A stretch of DNA of 39,651 nucleotides from positions 5,843 through 45,493 of the forward strand of contig JADGJC010000313.1 of the NCBI GenBank assembly GCA_027596075.1. Direction: 5' to 3'. Source of the DNA: Rhizophlyctis rosea (taxonomy: Eukaryota; Chytridiomycota; Chytridiomycetes; Rhizophlyctidales; Rhizophlyctidaceae). The translations under genes and the position numbers were made by a program. The notes under the pieces were generated by a model, which saw only the letters and a list, made by a program, of their open reading frames with translations, was not told where the DNA came from and searched no databases. Below are positions 1 through 9,511 of this stretch, in pieces. How positions within the stretch are numbered: the stretch's first letter is position 1; every line of letters starts with the position of its first letter.

Positions 1-955
1 GCTTTTGGGCTTTTTTGAGTTATCAAAGCGGGACATTGTCTACATCTCTCTTTCCAATCACCACTAATCTTCACCCACTTACCCACCCCAGTTCCAATCC
101 TCCCACCCCTACGCCCAATTCCACGCCCACGCCCGCTGCATATCCGGCGGTCCCGTAATGATCTCCGACCTTCTCGGTAAACATTCCCGCTCTGTCGTAC
201 TTCCCTGTTACTACTCCTCCTCTGGTCGTGTCATTCGATTTCCCTTCAACGCCAAACCCTCCAATGACACCCTATTCACCCGCATCGCGAAGGGGTCGTC
301 AACGGGACATGAGGGTGTTGTGAAGATTACTAATAGGGGTGATAAGGGCAGGGGGGAGGGTGTGGGTGTTGTTGGGGCTTTTGGGTGTCAGGGTGGGGAG
401 ACGGTTGTGACGGGGAGGGTGGGTGTTGAGGTCGTTGTTGGGTTGAGTAAGGTGGCGGAGGAGTATGTTGTACGTGTTGGTGTGGAAGGCCCTGGACGTA
501 TTGGTGTCGTACGATGGGGTGATGGGGGTGTCCCCGTCAAATTAGGTCGAGGAGAAGCAGAATGGTTGGTGTTTGTCCCCGTTGAAGAACACGAGGCGGT
601 ACTTGTGAAGGGCTCTACTATCCGTGTGGGGACATTCGGTGTTGTCGATAAATACACCGGGCCCATAACAATCAAATCTCGCTTCTTCCTGTCCTCCTCC
701 TCCTCCTCCTCCTCCGGCTCAGTCACCCATCAAGCATTCTACTCCGTTCGTGGTGTAGTGGGCTACTTCATTGACGCGCCGCGTGTGCCGGAGGTTCGGA
801 TTGTTGATGGGGAGGATGCTGCTGGTCTCAGGGTTGAAAGTCTCAATGGGGAGGGGGTGAAGGAGAAGGGACCGTGGTGGGTTGAGGTTGATTTGAGGAA
901 GGATGGGGAGGAGGCTTTGGAGAGTGTTGGTGTGGAGATGGTTTGGAGGGAGTGA
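1..955 (+). CDS. GH36 raffinose synthase / alpha-galactosidase-like protein, 3' part
   Basis: Only the C-terminal portion is in the window. Bases 1-91 read as intron and end in a pyrimidine-rich stretch plus CAG at 89-91. The last exon is 92-955 (287 codons plus TGA). It opens with FQSSHPYAQFHAHARCISGG followed by PVMISD. This matches the raffinose synthase/Sip1 branch of glycoside hydrolase family 36, where a segment of the form (DWDM)FQS-HP-A-xxHAxAR-SGGP-xxSD is followed by 'D-LF' and a 'VGVFNCQG' stretch; here those are NDTLF and VGAFGCQGG. Such enzymes act on alpha-galactosides (raffinose-family sugars). The catalytic aspartates normally lie just upstream, outside the window, so activity cannot be judged. 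A serine run (about 8 S) near 690-716 lies in the C-terminal beta domain. An ATG at 158 gives a shorter frame, but homology continues upstream of it, so it is not the start. Confidence 0.82.
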
Positions 956-1398
956 ATGGTTTTGGCTATGGTGTTTTATTGTTTCTGTTTTTCGTTGTAT
1001 TTTGTTTGAAAGAAGGGAAGGGGCGGTTGGCGACATCGATTTATCAGTCTTTCTGTGCTTATTTTTGTTTTCTGTTGAATGGATTTTGCAATATGAATGT
1101 TTTCAAGTTTTTGTATTTTTGTATTTGCTTGCCCGATTTCTGTGTTGATTGAGGATGAAAGGAAGTTGTGGTTGCATGGTGGCGGCTGCGCAAGTCTTAG
1201 CATGATGTTTCGATGGGTTTGCCTTGAACTGAGACATTTGAGCTTGCCACGGTCTCAAAGTGTCTTTCTCAGGTTCCCCCTTTGACACTAGTAGGTTCTC
1301 AGACCCTCTTTTGATATTCAGAATGAAGAGTGTCACATACATACTATATGTACCTCAACAGCACGTAATCCAAATTTGAGCACAATCAATCCGCAACC
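956..1398. other. intergenic, GH36 3' end to Myb gene
   Basis: 443 bp between two genes on the same strand. T/G-rich sequence just after the stop (956-1150) suits a 3' UTR. The part next to the Myb gene is mixed in composition. I see no clear TATA box, repeat or extra gene. Confidence 0.5.
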
Positions 1399-2457
1399 AT
1401 GGCACAACTCAGTGTCCGGCCTGATCATTGTCGCTTATCACTTGCCCCACGAACTGCGTCTCTCATGCACAACACACGGACGACCGCACAACTTCCTTCC
1501 CAGCGTTCCATCAAACACCTTGTGCGGAACTCCCCCGGTCTGCTCCTTCCAAGCCAAAGCCAATCTTCAAATGCAAAACCGATACGCAAAAACAGCACCC
1601 CGTCTACACGACACGGCAAGTGGAACCAAGTAATACCCCCAATCGATCCCAACGCCATGGTTCCCCCTGTTTTACCAAGGCGGAAGTGGCTACCTCATGA
1701 AGACAAGCAGCTACTGGATCTGCTCGAGCAGTGTAAGAAGGAAGGACGAAAAATTTCTTGGTACAAGCTATCGCATAGCATAGGGAGGACACAACGGTCG
1801 ATCGCTTACCGCGCATTTGCTCTTGACCCATGCAAGCGTCAAGGGGCATTTACAGGTGAAGAGGATGCTTTGATTGTGAAAGGAGTGAGCGACCATTTGA
1901 CCTGGGCCAAAATTGGGGAGAGTTTACGATGCTGGCCAACTCACGTCCGTCGACGTTGGACGGCAGTTTTGGATCCAAGTATCAAGCGGGAACCGTGGAG
2001 TGCGGAGGAAGATGAGACAATTCGGAAGGCGGTGGGACAAGCTGCGCAATTCCGACAGGTCCCGAAATGGGAAAAGGTCGCTCAGCAGATGAACAGAGGT
2101 GCAAACGACATCAAAAGCCGCTGGTGGAATATTTTGCATCCGCATGTTAGGTGGGGTGGGTTTGCTCGTTGGGAAGACGACGCTATCCGGAAAGAGGTGC
2201 AGGCGGCCCAGACGGAAGGTAGACGGATCAATTGGGCAAATATAGGGCGGGATATTGGAAGAACAGGGTGTCAGGTGCAAAGGAGGTGGACATGCCGTCT
2301 CGATCCTAGTATTAAGCGTGGTTCGTTTACTCCCGAGGAGGATGCGGTGATCATACAGGAGAGACGAAATGGGTCTTCTTGGCGTACCATTGGAAAGCTG
2401 TTAGGTAGATCTTACACATCTGTCTGCAATCGGTTCAACCAGAAGCTGAATGAGTAA
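1399..2457 (+). CDS. Myb/SANT-repeat protein (five tandem repeats)
   Basis: Intact 352-codon frame with a strong start context (accATGg). Five consecutive Myb-like helix-turn-helix repeats are visible, roughly residues 95-142, 148-192, 198-247, 252-302 and 307-350. Each begins W/F-x-x-x-ED and ends in a W/R-rich recognition helix (for example RRRWTAVLD, KSRWWNILH, QRRWTCRLD). They are joined by a recurring linker, LDPSIKR. Myb repeats of this kind bind DNA, and multi-repeat arrays occur in transcription regulators such as SNAPC4-type proteins; the target here is unknown. Residues 1-80 contain a single acidic residue (D9) and many R, S and T, so a mitochondrial presequence or a disordered basic tail are both possible. 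The first repeat is the most divergent. There are no introns, unlike most neighbours. Myb family assignment is firm; function is open. Confidence 0.8.
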   Translation: MAQLSVRPDHCRLSLAPRTASLMHNTRTTAQLPSQRSIKHLVRNSPGLLLPSQSQSSNAKPIRKNSTPSTRHGKWNQVIPPIDPNAMVPPVLPRRKWLPHEDKQLLDLLEQCKKEGRKISWYKLSHSIGRTQRSIAYRAFALDPCKRQGAFTGEEDALIVKGVSDHLTWAKIGESLRCWPTHVRRRWTAVLDPSIKREPWSAEEDETIRKAVGQAAQFRQVPKWEKVAQQMNRGANDIKSRWWNILHPHVRWGGFARWEDDAIRKEVQAAQTEGRRINWANIGRDIGRTGCQVQRRWTCRLDPSIKRGSFTPEEDAVIIQERRNGSSWRTIGKLLGRSYTSVCNRFNQKLNE

Positions 2458-2846
2458 GGCATGTGGGTTGGTGAAGCCTCCCATATGGGATAGCAATGGC
2501 AATCAGTAATTACTGCTTGTAAATCACGAAAGCGATTGGAGTAAGTGGCGAGAGATCATTACCAATTGCGATATGGACTCGGCTTGTTATTTGTCGATGG
2601 GTTTCGGCTAGAAGTTGGATGGAGTGATGAGGCCCATCTATCCATGTTCATTTTCATCCGGTCCCGATCCACCGTCAACCCCACACAGACAAACCAGCTT
2701 TGTGAACTGGCACTAGTAATCGTAGGAAATTCCTAGGTATTTGATGTTGTCAACTGTTGGAGACGGGTATATTAACACTTTTTGAGGAGAATATGCACAG
2801 CGCACTTTGATTGGGAGTTAGCTTCCTCTCCAAATTTGCAAACCCT
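2458..2846. other. intergenic between convergent genes
   Basis: 389 bp between the 3' ends of the Myb gene (+) and the small coiled-coil gene (-). It holds only short open frames with no recognisable protein. No repeat or RNA gene seen. Confidence 0.5.
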
Positions 2847-3230
2847 TTACGGAACCATAAACCTAACAGTCTTATTTTCCCTCAACGCAACATACTCCGC
2901 ATGTAACCTCGCATATCCCTCCTGCTGACTCCTTACTTCCGACCCCATAGTCTTGACCTCCTCCCCCATTCGTCCCACAACTTCTTCCAACCGTGCTACC
3001 TTTGCTATTAGTGCTTGGTTAGATGCTATCAGCGCTTGGTTCGATGATTGCAGTTGTTGATTGAGGGCGAGGAGTTGATTTAGAAGGGATGTGGCGTCGG
3101 ATGGTGGTTGTGGAGTGGGTTGTGGAGATGGTAGAGAGGTGGGTGCGTCTTTTGAGTAGGTGGAAACGACGGGTGGTCTGTCGGGTGCGTCGATGTAGAG
3201 TGAGAGTGTGCTTGTTGCACCGAGGGACAT
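2847..3230 (-). CDS. small coiled-coil protein, unknown function
   Basis: The preferred start is the ATG at 3230 (context ccaccATGtcc), giving 127 residues; the frame is open to an earlier ATG at 3317 (156 residues). The first half is Pro/Ser/Thr-rich. The second half is a leucine-heptad coiled coil with an internal duplication (SNQALIA twice), followed by a charged helix containing KVARLEEVVGRMGEEVKTM. It ends KTVRFMVP. I do not recognise a family. A small oligomeric scaffold is a guess from the coiled coil alone. No intron is evident and there are no linked genes on its strand. Confidence 0.5.
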   Translation of the reverse strand: MSLGATSTLSLYIDAPDRPPVVSTYSKDAPTSLPSPQPTPQPPSDATSLLNQLLALNQQLQSSNQALIASNQALIAKVARLEEVVGRMGEEVKTMGSEVRSQQEGYARLHAEYVALRENKTVRFMVP

Positions 3231-3447
3231 GGTGGAGGTTCGATGATTGGGAACGGATGAGGATGGAACAATGGATTTGTGCCTCAAGCTCCCAACCACT
3301 CTGACCTTCTCATACATTCGATCCCGTAAGGATACGTGTCGATGCTGATGTAAACACCGCCAGGCCAGCTATGAAGATCAGGGGCCACAAAATAGCGACC
3401 CGACCGGGGCCGGACTCGCCGATCCAATAATTGGGAGTGCTGGGAAT

Positions 3448-3525
3448 GAATGTAAAATCATTTTGATAGATAGACTGTGCATTTCAGAATGTAAGATCAT
3501 TTTGATAGATAGACTGTGCATTTCA
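3448..3525. repeat. 39-bp tandem duplication (2 copies)
   Basis: Units 3448-3486 and 3487-3525 are directly adjacent and identical except for one A-to-G change near the start. Both contain ttttgatagatagactgtgc. The low divergence implies a recent duplication. No function is evident. Confidence 0.9.
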
Positions 3526-3787
3526 TGACTTGTCATAACATGATGGACATTGTTTGGAATCGGACCAGGGGAACCTTTCGATTCCGATTTGGATTGTTCG
3601 GACACGCTGTAAACAATGTGTTGGCTATGACCAATTTGAGACTCATACACAGTGCTCAGGTATTTCTGGTGCATAGCCAATTTCGCTATGCTTCAATTTC
3701 ATCAAGTTGGCGCTGTTCACGTTTTCGTGCCAAAGTTATGAAAGCGGCAAAGGGAAAGGCGGGGGTCGCGGTGTGCATAAAAATAGC

Positions 3788-3834
3788 ACCCTGGACTTGA
3801 CGCTCAATTCCCGAAACGGGACGCGTTCCAGGGT
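3788..3834. other. imperfect palindrome able to form a nested stem-loop
   Basis: Outer arms accctgga (3788-3795) and tccagggt (3827-3834) are perfect inverted repeats enclosing an inner CCCG-aaa-CGGG hairpin. TATAAAA lies 2 bp downstream, at 3836. It could be a protein-binding palindrome or RNA structure, but no gene is attached to it. Confidence 0.45.
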
Positions 3835-4627
3835 CCTATAAAAGTCTGTGTGACGATCCTGTGCCACTGAGTACGAGGGAAGGCAAAGGTCATGCCAGCA
3901 CCCCTTTATGCGCACTTTTCACCAGCACCACGGCATGGAGTATGGACACTGCAGATCCATATCCATGTTCCTGGTCTCGCTCACAGCCGGGTAATGGACA
4001 ACTGATATATTGATAAAGGGAGACGTTTTGAGGACCCCGCGCGACTTGAATTATATATTGGGAGACATGACGCACTGCCCCCTCATCACCAGACCCCGAG
4101 TGGAACCCCGTGGACTTTTTTGCTAAGTATTTTTCTTCGTTGCAGAGTTGGTCATATTCCGCTCCCTTCCCACTTTCAAGTCTTTCATGGCTCGTATTTT
4201 GTTCATCTGTGTCAATGGCAGGCGTTAACCTCAACCTTGCATGTAGTAGAATTCTATGTTCATCTGTGTTATACGATGGCAAGTTGTTATATGTGGACTT
4301 CCAGCTTTGCGACTCCCCTTTGTTCACTCGTTAGTCTTTATCCTCGAACCAAGATGAACACTTTTTCATCATACTAATTTGCCTTCACATAACAGTTCAC
4401 ATATCATAACACTCCGTCCCGCATATAACCTCCGTGTCTATTTTACCGCCCTAATCACCATCATAACGCTCTCTACCCTAAGCACACCATCCACTCACTC
4501 CACAACCGCCCTCACAACATTCTCTTCTCCGTCGTCAAACATCACACCCATTGCCCGTCCACTACAATATCATTCCTCCATCAACGCTTTTCGTCGTCGT
4601 CTCCCTCCTTCTGCGCCCCTTCCCCGC

Positions 4628-4800
4628 CGACCCCCAAGATCCAACATAAAGGGGTGACGCCGTTTCGTCCTCGCTCCTTTTGCCCACCCTCACGACTCAA
4701 TAGTAAAGGGTGACGTCGTACCTTTGTCGGTCGTTCCCTCCCACCCCCAAGATCCTACACACATGGGGTGACGCGCAAGCTCTGTCGGCTGTTTCTTTGC
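4628..4800. repeat. degenerate tandem repeat, ~57-bp period, 3 copies
   Basis: Three head-to-tail units begin near 4628, 4684 and 4742. Each carries a C-rich start (CCACCC/CCGACCC), a middle like CCAAGATCC, a core GGGTGACG and a TCGtCCT-like tail. Copies 1 and 3 are more alike than either is to copy 2. No coding content recognised. Confidence 0.6.
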
Positions 4801-5491
4801 AAGGTTTTGGTTGCTTAGTTGGGATGTGGGAGTGCGGGACGGGTTGGGAAGTGGGTGGGATGTGGAGTTTGGACGTTGTGGGGTGGGAGGTATCGTTCTT
4901 TACAGGGGGAAACTCTGCCAAAATTTTCTTTGCGGTGGTGTTGCGCTTTAGGCAGACACTGTACAGGACTTCTCTGTGGCGACGTAATGCTGTTGGACGT
5001 CGGGAGGGGGTTGAAGATCTTCGATAGAACAATGCACCGATGCTCACTCATGTCTCTTTCGCTCTCCATATATCTTAGACGTCGTATTGCGGTCATTTGC
5101 ACGACCGCACCACAACATCACAAGTCACGACAACACTATCCGAACACAGACACTTGAACACCGAACACAACATGGATCATTAAGGTCGAGTAGATGTATT
5201 TGATTCGCCATTCAGTTTCATTCAGTAAGATATTACACCACACAGCACAAGACGTTGCAAGAAAGTTTGTTGTAACAATATATTATCATTCGATTATATT
5301 ACTATTACAACTTATTATATTCTATCTTCCCCCTTTCACTCTCTTCGTCTCGGCTCCGCTCCCTCGATTTGGTGGAATGTTCGTCGTTTGACCCGAGGCA
5401 GGCACCGGTGAGCTATTTTTGACCTTTTACCCGATGTGCGTTTTTGTTTTGTGGAGTGGGAGGGAACCGCTATCCCGAAGACTACTTTGCA
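4801..5491. other. intergenic, includes an AT-rich segment
   Basis: G-rich sequence (4800-4920) leads into mixed sequence and then an AT-rich stretch at about 5260-5330. Open frames of 60-117 codons on both strands show no recognisable domain. No RNA gene identified. Confidence 0.4.
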
Positions 5492-5725
5492 GGGTCACGA
5501 TTGTCCGATGCGCGGCCCCAATAGAGCATTTCGCACGCACCGCCGCGAATCCCCGTCTTACCATTTGCGCGGCCCCAAAAGAGCATTTCACACGCATAAA
5601 GGGTCACGATTGTCCGATGCGCGGCCCCAATAGAGCATTTCGCACGCACCGCCGCGAATCCCTCTCTCACATGTTCGATGCGCGGCCCCAAGAGAGCATT
5701 CGCACGCACCGCCACGAATCCCTTG
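5492..5725. repeat. irregular tandem repeat with core gcgcggcccca, 4 copies
   Basis: The core gcgcggcccca occurs at 5510, 5567, 5619 and 5680, followed each time by a-N-agagcatt and cacgca. A 62-bp block (5492-5553) recurs exactly at 5601-5662, and copies 2 and 4 are shorter or diverged. Spacings are 57, 52 and 61 bp. The exact 62-bp copy points to a recent duplication inside an older array. CG content is higher than in the flanks. Confidence 0.8.
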
Positions 5726-7204
5726 TGCCTTGGTTTTGCCTCGGGTCGAAGGTTTGTGGGAGTCGAACTTGAGGGAGCGAGAGCCTTGAGAGCGGGGGAA
5801 GAGGGCACGCGGTCGAGTGAACCGGGCCAGGGGTGGCATCGAGAGATCGGAATCCTAAACCTTACACCAGTCAATGCAAACAACAGGGAAGAACCTACCA
5901 CCCGTTCGACGTCCGTAACCGCAGGGCAAACGCCTCACATATCGACTACCAGCCCAAGCTCTACCAACCGCCAGCGACCCACCCCCGCAGCCCACAAGCA
6001 GAGCTCCAACGACTTCACCCCAGCAGCAACCTCCACCTCTCCTTTCGCCTCCGAGTCGACTCCGTCACCCTCTGTCTCCGTTGAGGTAGGACCGGTGCAG
6101 AAGTTTCTCGCTCAGCTGTGGTCTAGTCATCATCGAGCTTTCCATCAGGTGTCTATGATCTTGGGCGGGTAGTCAGGCCTTCCGGGGTCTGCCGGGCCTC
6201 GCCTTTGGATGGGTATTTCGTATCTCCCCATCCGAAGGGGAGGGTGGATTCTAGTTGTGGGAGAGCTTGGGGAAGTTAGTTATCTCGTTGATGAGGAGAA
6301 GAAGATAAGAGCAGGTAAGACGTACTATTTTTTCTTGAGAGTATCGCGGTTTTCCCGGGTGGAGCTTCTTCCCCATTGACCGGTGTCAATGGGGAGTGTT
6401 GATCTATTGGGATCGAAACTTGCGATAGTCAGTATCGTGAAGCTTACAACAGAAGCAGGTAAGTGCGAACGTACCATTCCACTCATCCTCCATCGCGGGT
6501 AGGAAGGACACCGATCTACCCTCGAACCCTCGAACAGGGAGAAGCAACCGTCGGGAAAGCTCTAGACATCAACCACCGCTTCATCGCAATCCACTCCCAC
6601 GGTGATCCTATGGATCCCCAACATCGACTTCACAGAGATCCAGAATCGCCTCATCACCAGCTCCATTCGAGACTTCACGGGTCGCCACCGGACGTTCCCA
6701 CGCAAGCGCGGAAACTGGATTCGTCGCCGGAGATACGAGCAGAACCGTGGGGGTAGATCGTCAGGCAGGGAAAGAGCCCGAGGGAAAGTCGACAGAGGTG
6801 AGGTGTAGCCGGCCACGATCCGGTGCGTCGAGGGGTGGGAGGCCACCAGCCGTTGAGTGCATCGCCTGATGGGGTTGTCGGAAGGTGATCCTCTAGCCGG
6901 CGGAAGGGCATTCCTACTGTGGGGAAGGTGAGTTAGTATGAGAGTTGCAGAGAGGAGGGAGTGAGGGAGGGGAGAGACGTACTTTTTGGAACGGACTTCC
7001 GCGCGTCGAGGGGAGTAGTTTTGTAGTTTTGGGAGCCTCCCCTCGCGACCAACCGTGTGGGTTGGTTGTTGTAAGTTGTTTGTGTTGTTGTTTGAGAGGT
7101 GACTGCCCGACCAGAATAGACAGTGTTTGTCGAGTGCTGTAGAGCACTGTTGTTGTAACCAGTAGAGAGTGTTGTTGTTGTTGCTGGGGGAGCCGAGAGT
7201 AGCC
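5726..7204. other. gene-poor stretch with Ser/Thr/Pro-rich open frames of doubtful reality
   Basis: A frame ending at 6172 and others between 6463 and 6808 encode low-complexity S/T/P or R-rich peptides with no domain I recognise. Splice-like strings (gtaggacc, gtaagacg, gtaagtgc) are scattered through 6090-6470, so a spliced gene or a decayed transposon is possible but not supported. A long (1128 bp) open frame on the minus strand spans 6562-7689; it lacks an ATG at its start and crosses the hairpin repeats. Confidence 0.35.
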
Positions 7205-7600
7205 ATAAGGCCCCCCCTCCCACACGCCAACCAAGCTAGAGCACCAGAGGTGGCTCCAGTAAGCTGGTTGGCGGGTGGTGGAGGGGAATTGTGGTACCCT
7301 GTTGCCTGTTCGCCGTGAGAATGAGAGTTGTTGAAGTGCTTCGGGTGTCGAAAGCTTCCCACCACGCGGCAAACCAGGCTGGAAGCAGCAGTGGTGCTCC
7401 AATAAGCCGGTTGACGAGGGTGAAAAGCATTTCGAAACCCGTTGCGGGGAGAAGGTGAAGCTGGAAGTGCGAACGGTGTCGGAAACACGCCGCACCACGC
7501 GCCGTACCAGGCTGGAAGTACTAGAGGTACTCCGAAAGCTGGTAGGCGGGTGGTGGACGTGTTACCGGCGACTCTTCGCAGCGGTTTGTGTAACCGACCG
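7205..7600. repeat. triplicated ~135-bp unit containing hairpin palindromes
   Basis: Three related blocks contain inverted-repeat arms: 7225-7273, about 7368-7415 and about 7501-7549. In copy 1 the arms are CGCCAACC and GGTTGGCG; copy 3 has TACCAG and CTGGTA. An inner stem also changes in step: GCACC/GGTGC-like in copies 1-2 becomes GGAAGTAC/GGTACTCC in copy 3. Flanking words such as GGTGTCG and CACCACGCG precede copies 2 and 3. Paired changes suggest that the folded form matters or mattered, in RNA or as single-stranded DNA. Some arm pairs carry bulges. Confidence 0.65.
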
Positions 7601-9409
7601 AGACCGTAACCGTGACCGGGAAGATGCGTGGGACGGCATTGGATATTTCTCAACACACAGAGATAAAAACCTTCACCCACAACAGACACAGACCCGGGAC
7701 ACTCTCGCCTTCCGTGCAGAGCTCACTATTCAAGTTGGTTCAAGCCCAGTACTCAAGAGTTCCGAAGAACTCAAGAGCAGAGTGAGTATACCACGGTGCG
7801 TTCGGTCTCAAGGGACCTAGAGCTCAGGGTAGTGCCTTGTTGTGGGGGTCTTGGAGGAAGGGCTTCTCTGTGTGAAGAGGTTCTTGGTCGCCGTTGCTTC
7901 TTGGTGGTGTTGTCCTAGTCTTGTAGTCGTAGCTTTGTAGGTGGTTGCTTGTCGAGATGTCGAAGTGGGAAGTGAAGAGTCGTAGTAGAGAAGGCCGAAT
8001 CGTGTTAGAATTGGTGTCGAGGATGAAAGTTGTGAGTTAAAGAATGATGGAGGGCTAGCGGACCCCCCTCTGTATATATCATGTTGCTGAAAGACGGTGG
8101 ATTTGGGGGGAATTACTATGCTTTCCTATGAAATAAAAACGTCCAGCCAATCAGAAGCGTTTGTCAATCCCGTTTACATAAGGATAGTATCCGACCGTCA
8201 TGTTTTTCTCCTTTGGGTCAATCTTTGGACGCTCTTTCATCAACGTCTCATACATAGGATTGCCGTTACGTACTTTGAAATGGCGTTGTAGGACCCTAAC
8301 GACGCAGTTCGACAGGTACTTTCTGATGGGGCTTTAAATTGCAGTTTCCGTTTTGGGATAGATGCTAGCTGCATAACGGACGGGGGTCCCTCTTCAAGCT
8401 AAGCTTTAGCTAAGGTCTAGCTAGCGGTTTGTGCCCCCATCGCTAGCGACGGGCGCGGGCTGAGGCCTGACATGATGTGACCATAACAGGAAGATTGCGG
8501 CGGAGACACTGATAAAGCTCCGAGACTCGGTACACATTACCCAGAAACTTGGGTCTACATATAAATCCATACAGATCTCCGATCTACAACTTGAGCAACC
8601 ATGGGGAAATGACGAATGCTGCCGATTCGCTGTCATTGGTCAGGATTGTGGAAGCGGTGCTGTGCCGATTCAAAATCCCAAAGACACATCGTACCAGATC
8701 GTTGGGACTCCCCGCCACACAAGCCCCCAAATTCCAGCCAATCCAGCCAGTCAATACAACAGCTATTTTTTGATAGCTTGGACTATGTGGGAACCCATTC
8801 CGACCCATTCCGAATTTCCGACATCCGAAAGGTTAATGTTGAGGTGCCCCCTTGACGCGACTGGTCCTCATGGCCTCACACAACCGTGGTATTTTCTCGG
8901 TCACCCACGTTCGACGTTAAAACACGAAATGGTGACACGTATATTGTTATAGTAACTACTACCAGCCGCGTTCCCAGCAATAAGGCCACGAGATGTTTTT
9001 CTTCACAGTGTGTAACTGCTTTACAGAGCCTCCTGTTGGTGGAATGCTTGATGACGACCCAACTGAATGCATAAACAAACCCCTTTCACCAATATACCTA
9101 TGGTAGATGTGCGGACAGCAATTGCACTGTACTGAGTTCACCCTTCACCCTTGATCACTCTTGAACTGTTAGTGAAACCTCTTCAAAATGCAGCAGACTG
9201 TTGTGTGTTGCTCCAGGAAGGGTAGCGATTGGCGTTGCAAGGAAAGGATACATGATACAACCGCGTGGGTAACATGACACGCTGACATGGTAGTGGACTG
9301 CCCACAGAAATCTATGTATCATGAAGCATGAACAATTGCAAGCGTTTTATGCTACATTGCACGGGAATGGTCTTGTCAACTGTCGCAACCATTCCATCAA
9401 ATGGCATCC
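7601..9409. other. intergenic, right part of the gene-poor island
   Basis: About 1.8 kb without a supportable gene. It includes a short palindrome (GAGTTCcgaaGAACTC near 7760), a near-palindromic cluster of AGCT words around 8396-8430, and TATAAAT near 8563 followed by an ATG at 8600 whose frame closes at once. Frames of 60-96 codons overlap on both strands without domain features. Confidence 0.4.
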
Positions 9410-9511
9410 TTAGTCGCAACCGTCACAATCGCATCTAAACGCTTGAATGTTGACTTCAAGTTCTCCACACCCACACCTACAAACGAAGATGGAATCAACA
9501 GGGTGCCCTCC

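Larger units (their letters stand above)
3231..4627. other. gene-poor intergenic stretch, left part of the 3.2-9.4 kb island
   Basis: Contains no frame that I can tie to a protein family or to a convincing spliced gene. Notable elements are a 39-bp tandem duplication (3448-3525), a hairpin-forming stretch (3788-3834) followed by a TATAAAA at 3836-3842, and a short repeated phrase (gttcatctgtgt, twice near 4200 and 4257). A 37-codon frame follows the TATA-like box at 3893 but shows nothing recognisable. Confidence 0.45.

Noticed and set aside
3890..4327. 145-codon minus-strand frame
   Set aside because: Begins with GTG rather than ATG, shows no domain and covers intergenic-type sequence.
5168..5190. 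ggatcatta resembling the 3' end of 18S rRNA
   Set aside because: Only about 9-10 bases match; no flanking rRNA sequence is present.
5678..6172. S/T/P-rich frame suggesting a Gag-like or mucin-like protein
   Set aside because: No zinc knuckle, protease or reverse transcriptase nearby, it runs into the tandem repeats, and no long terminal repeats were found.
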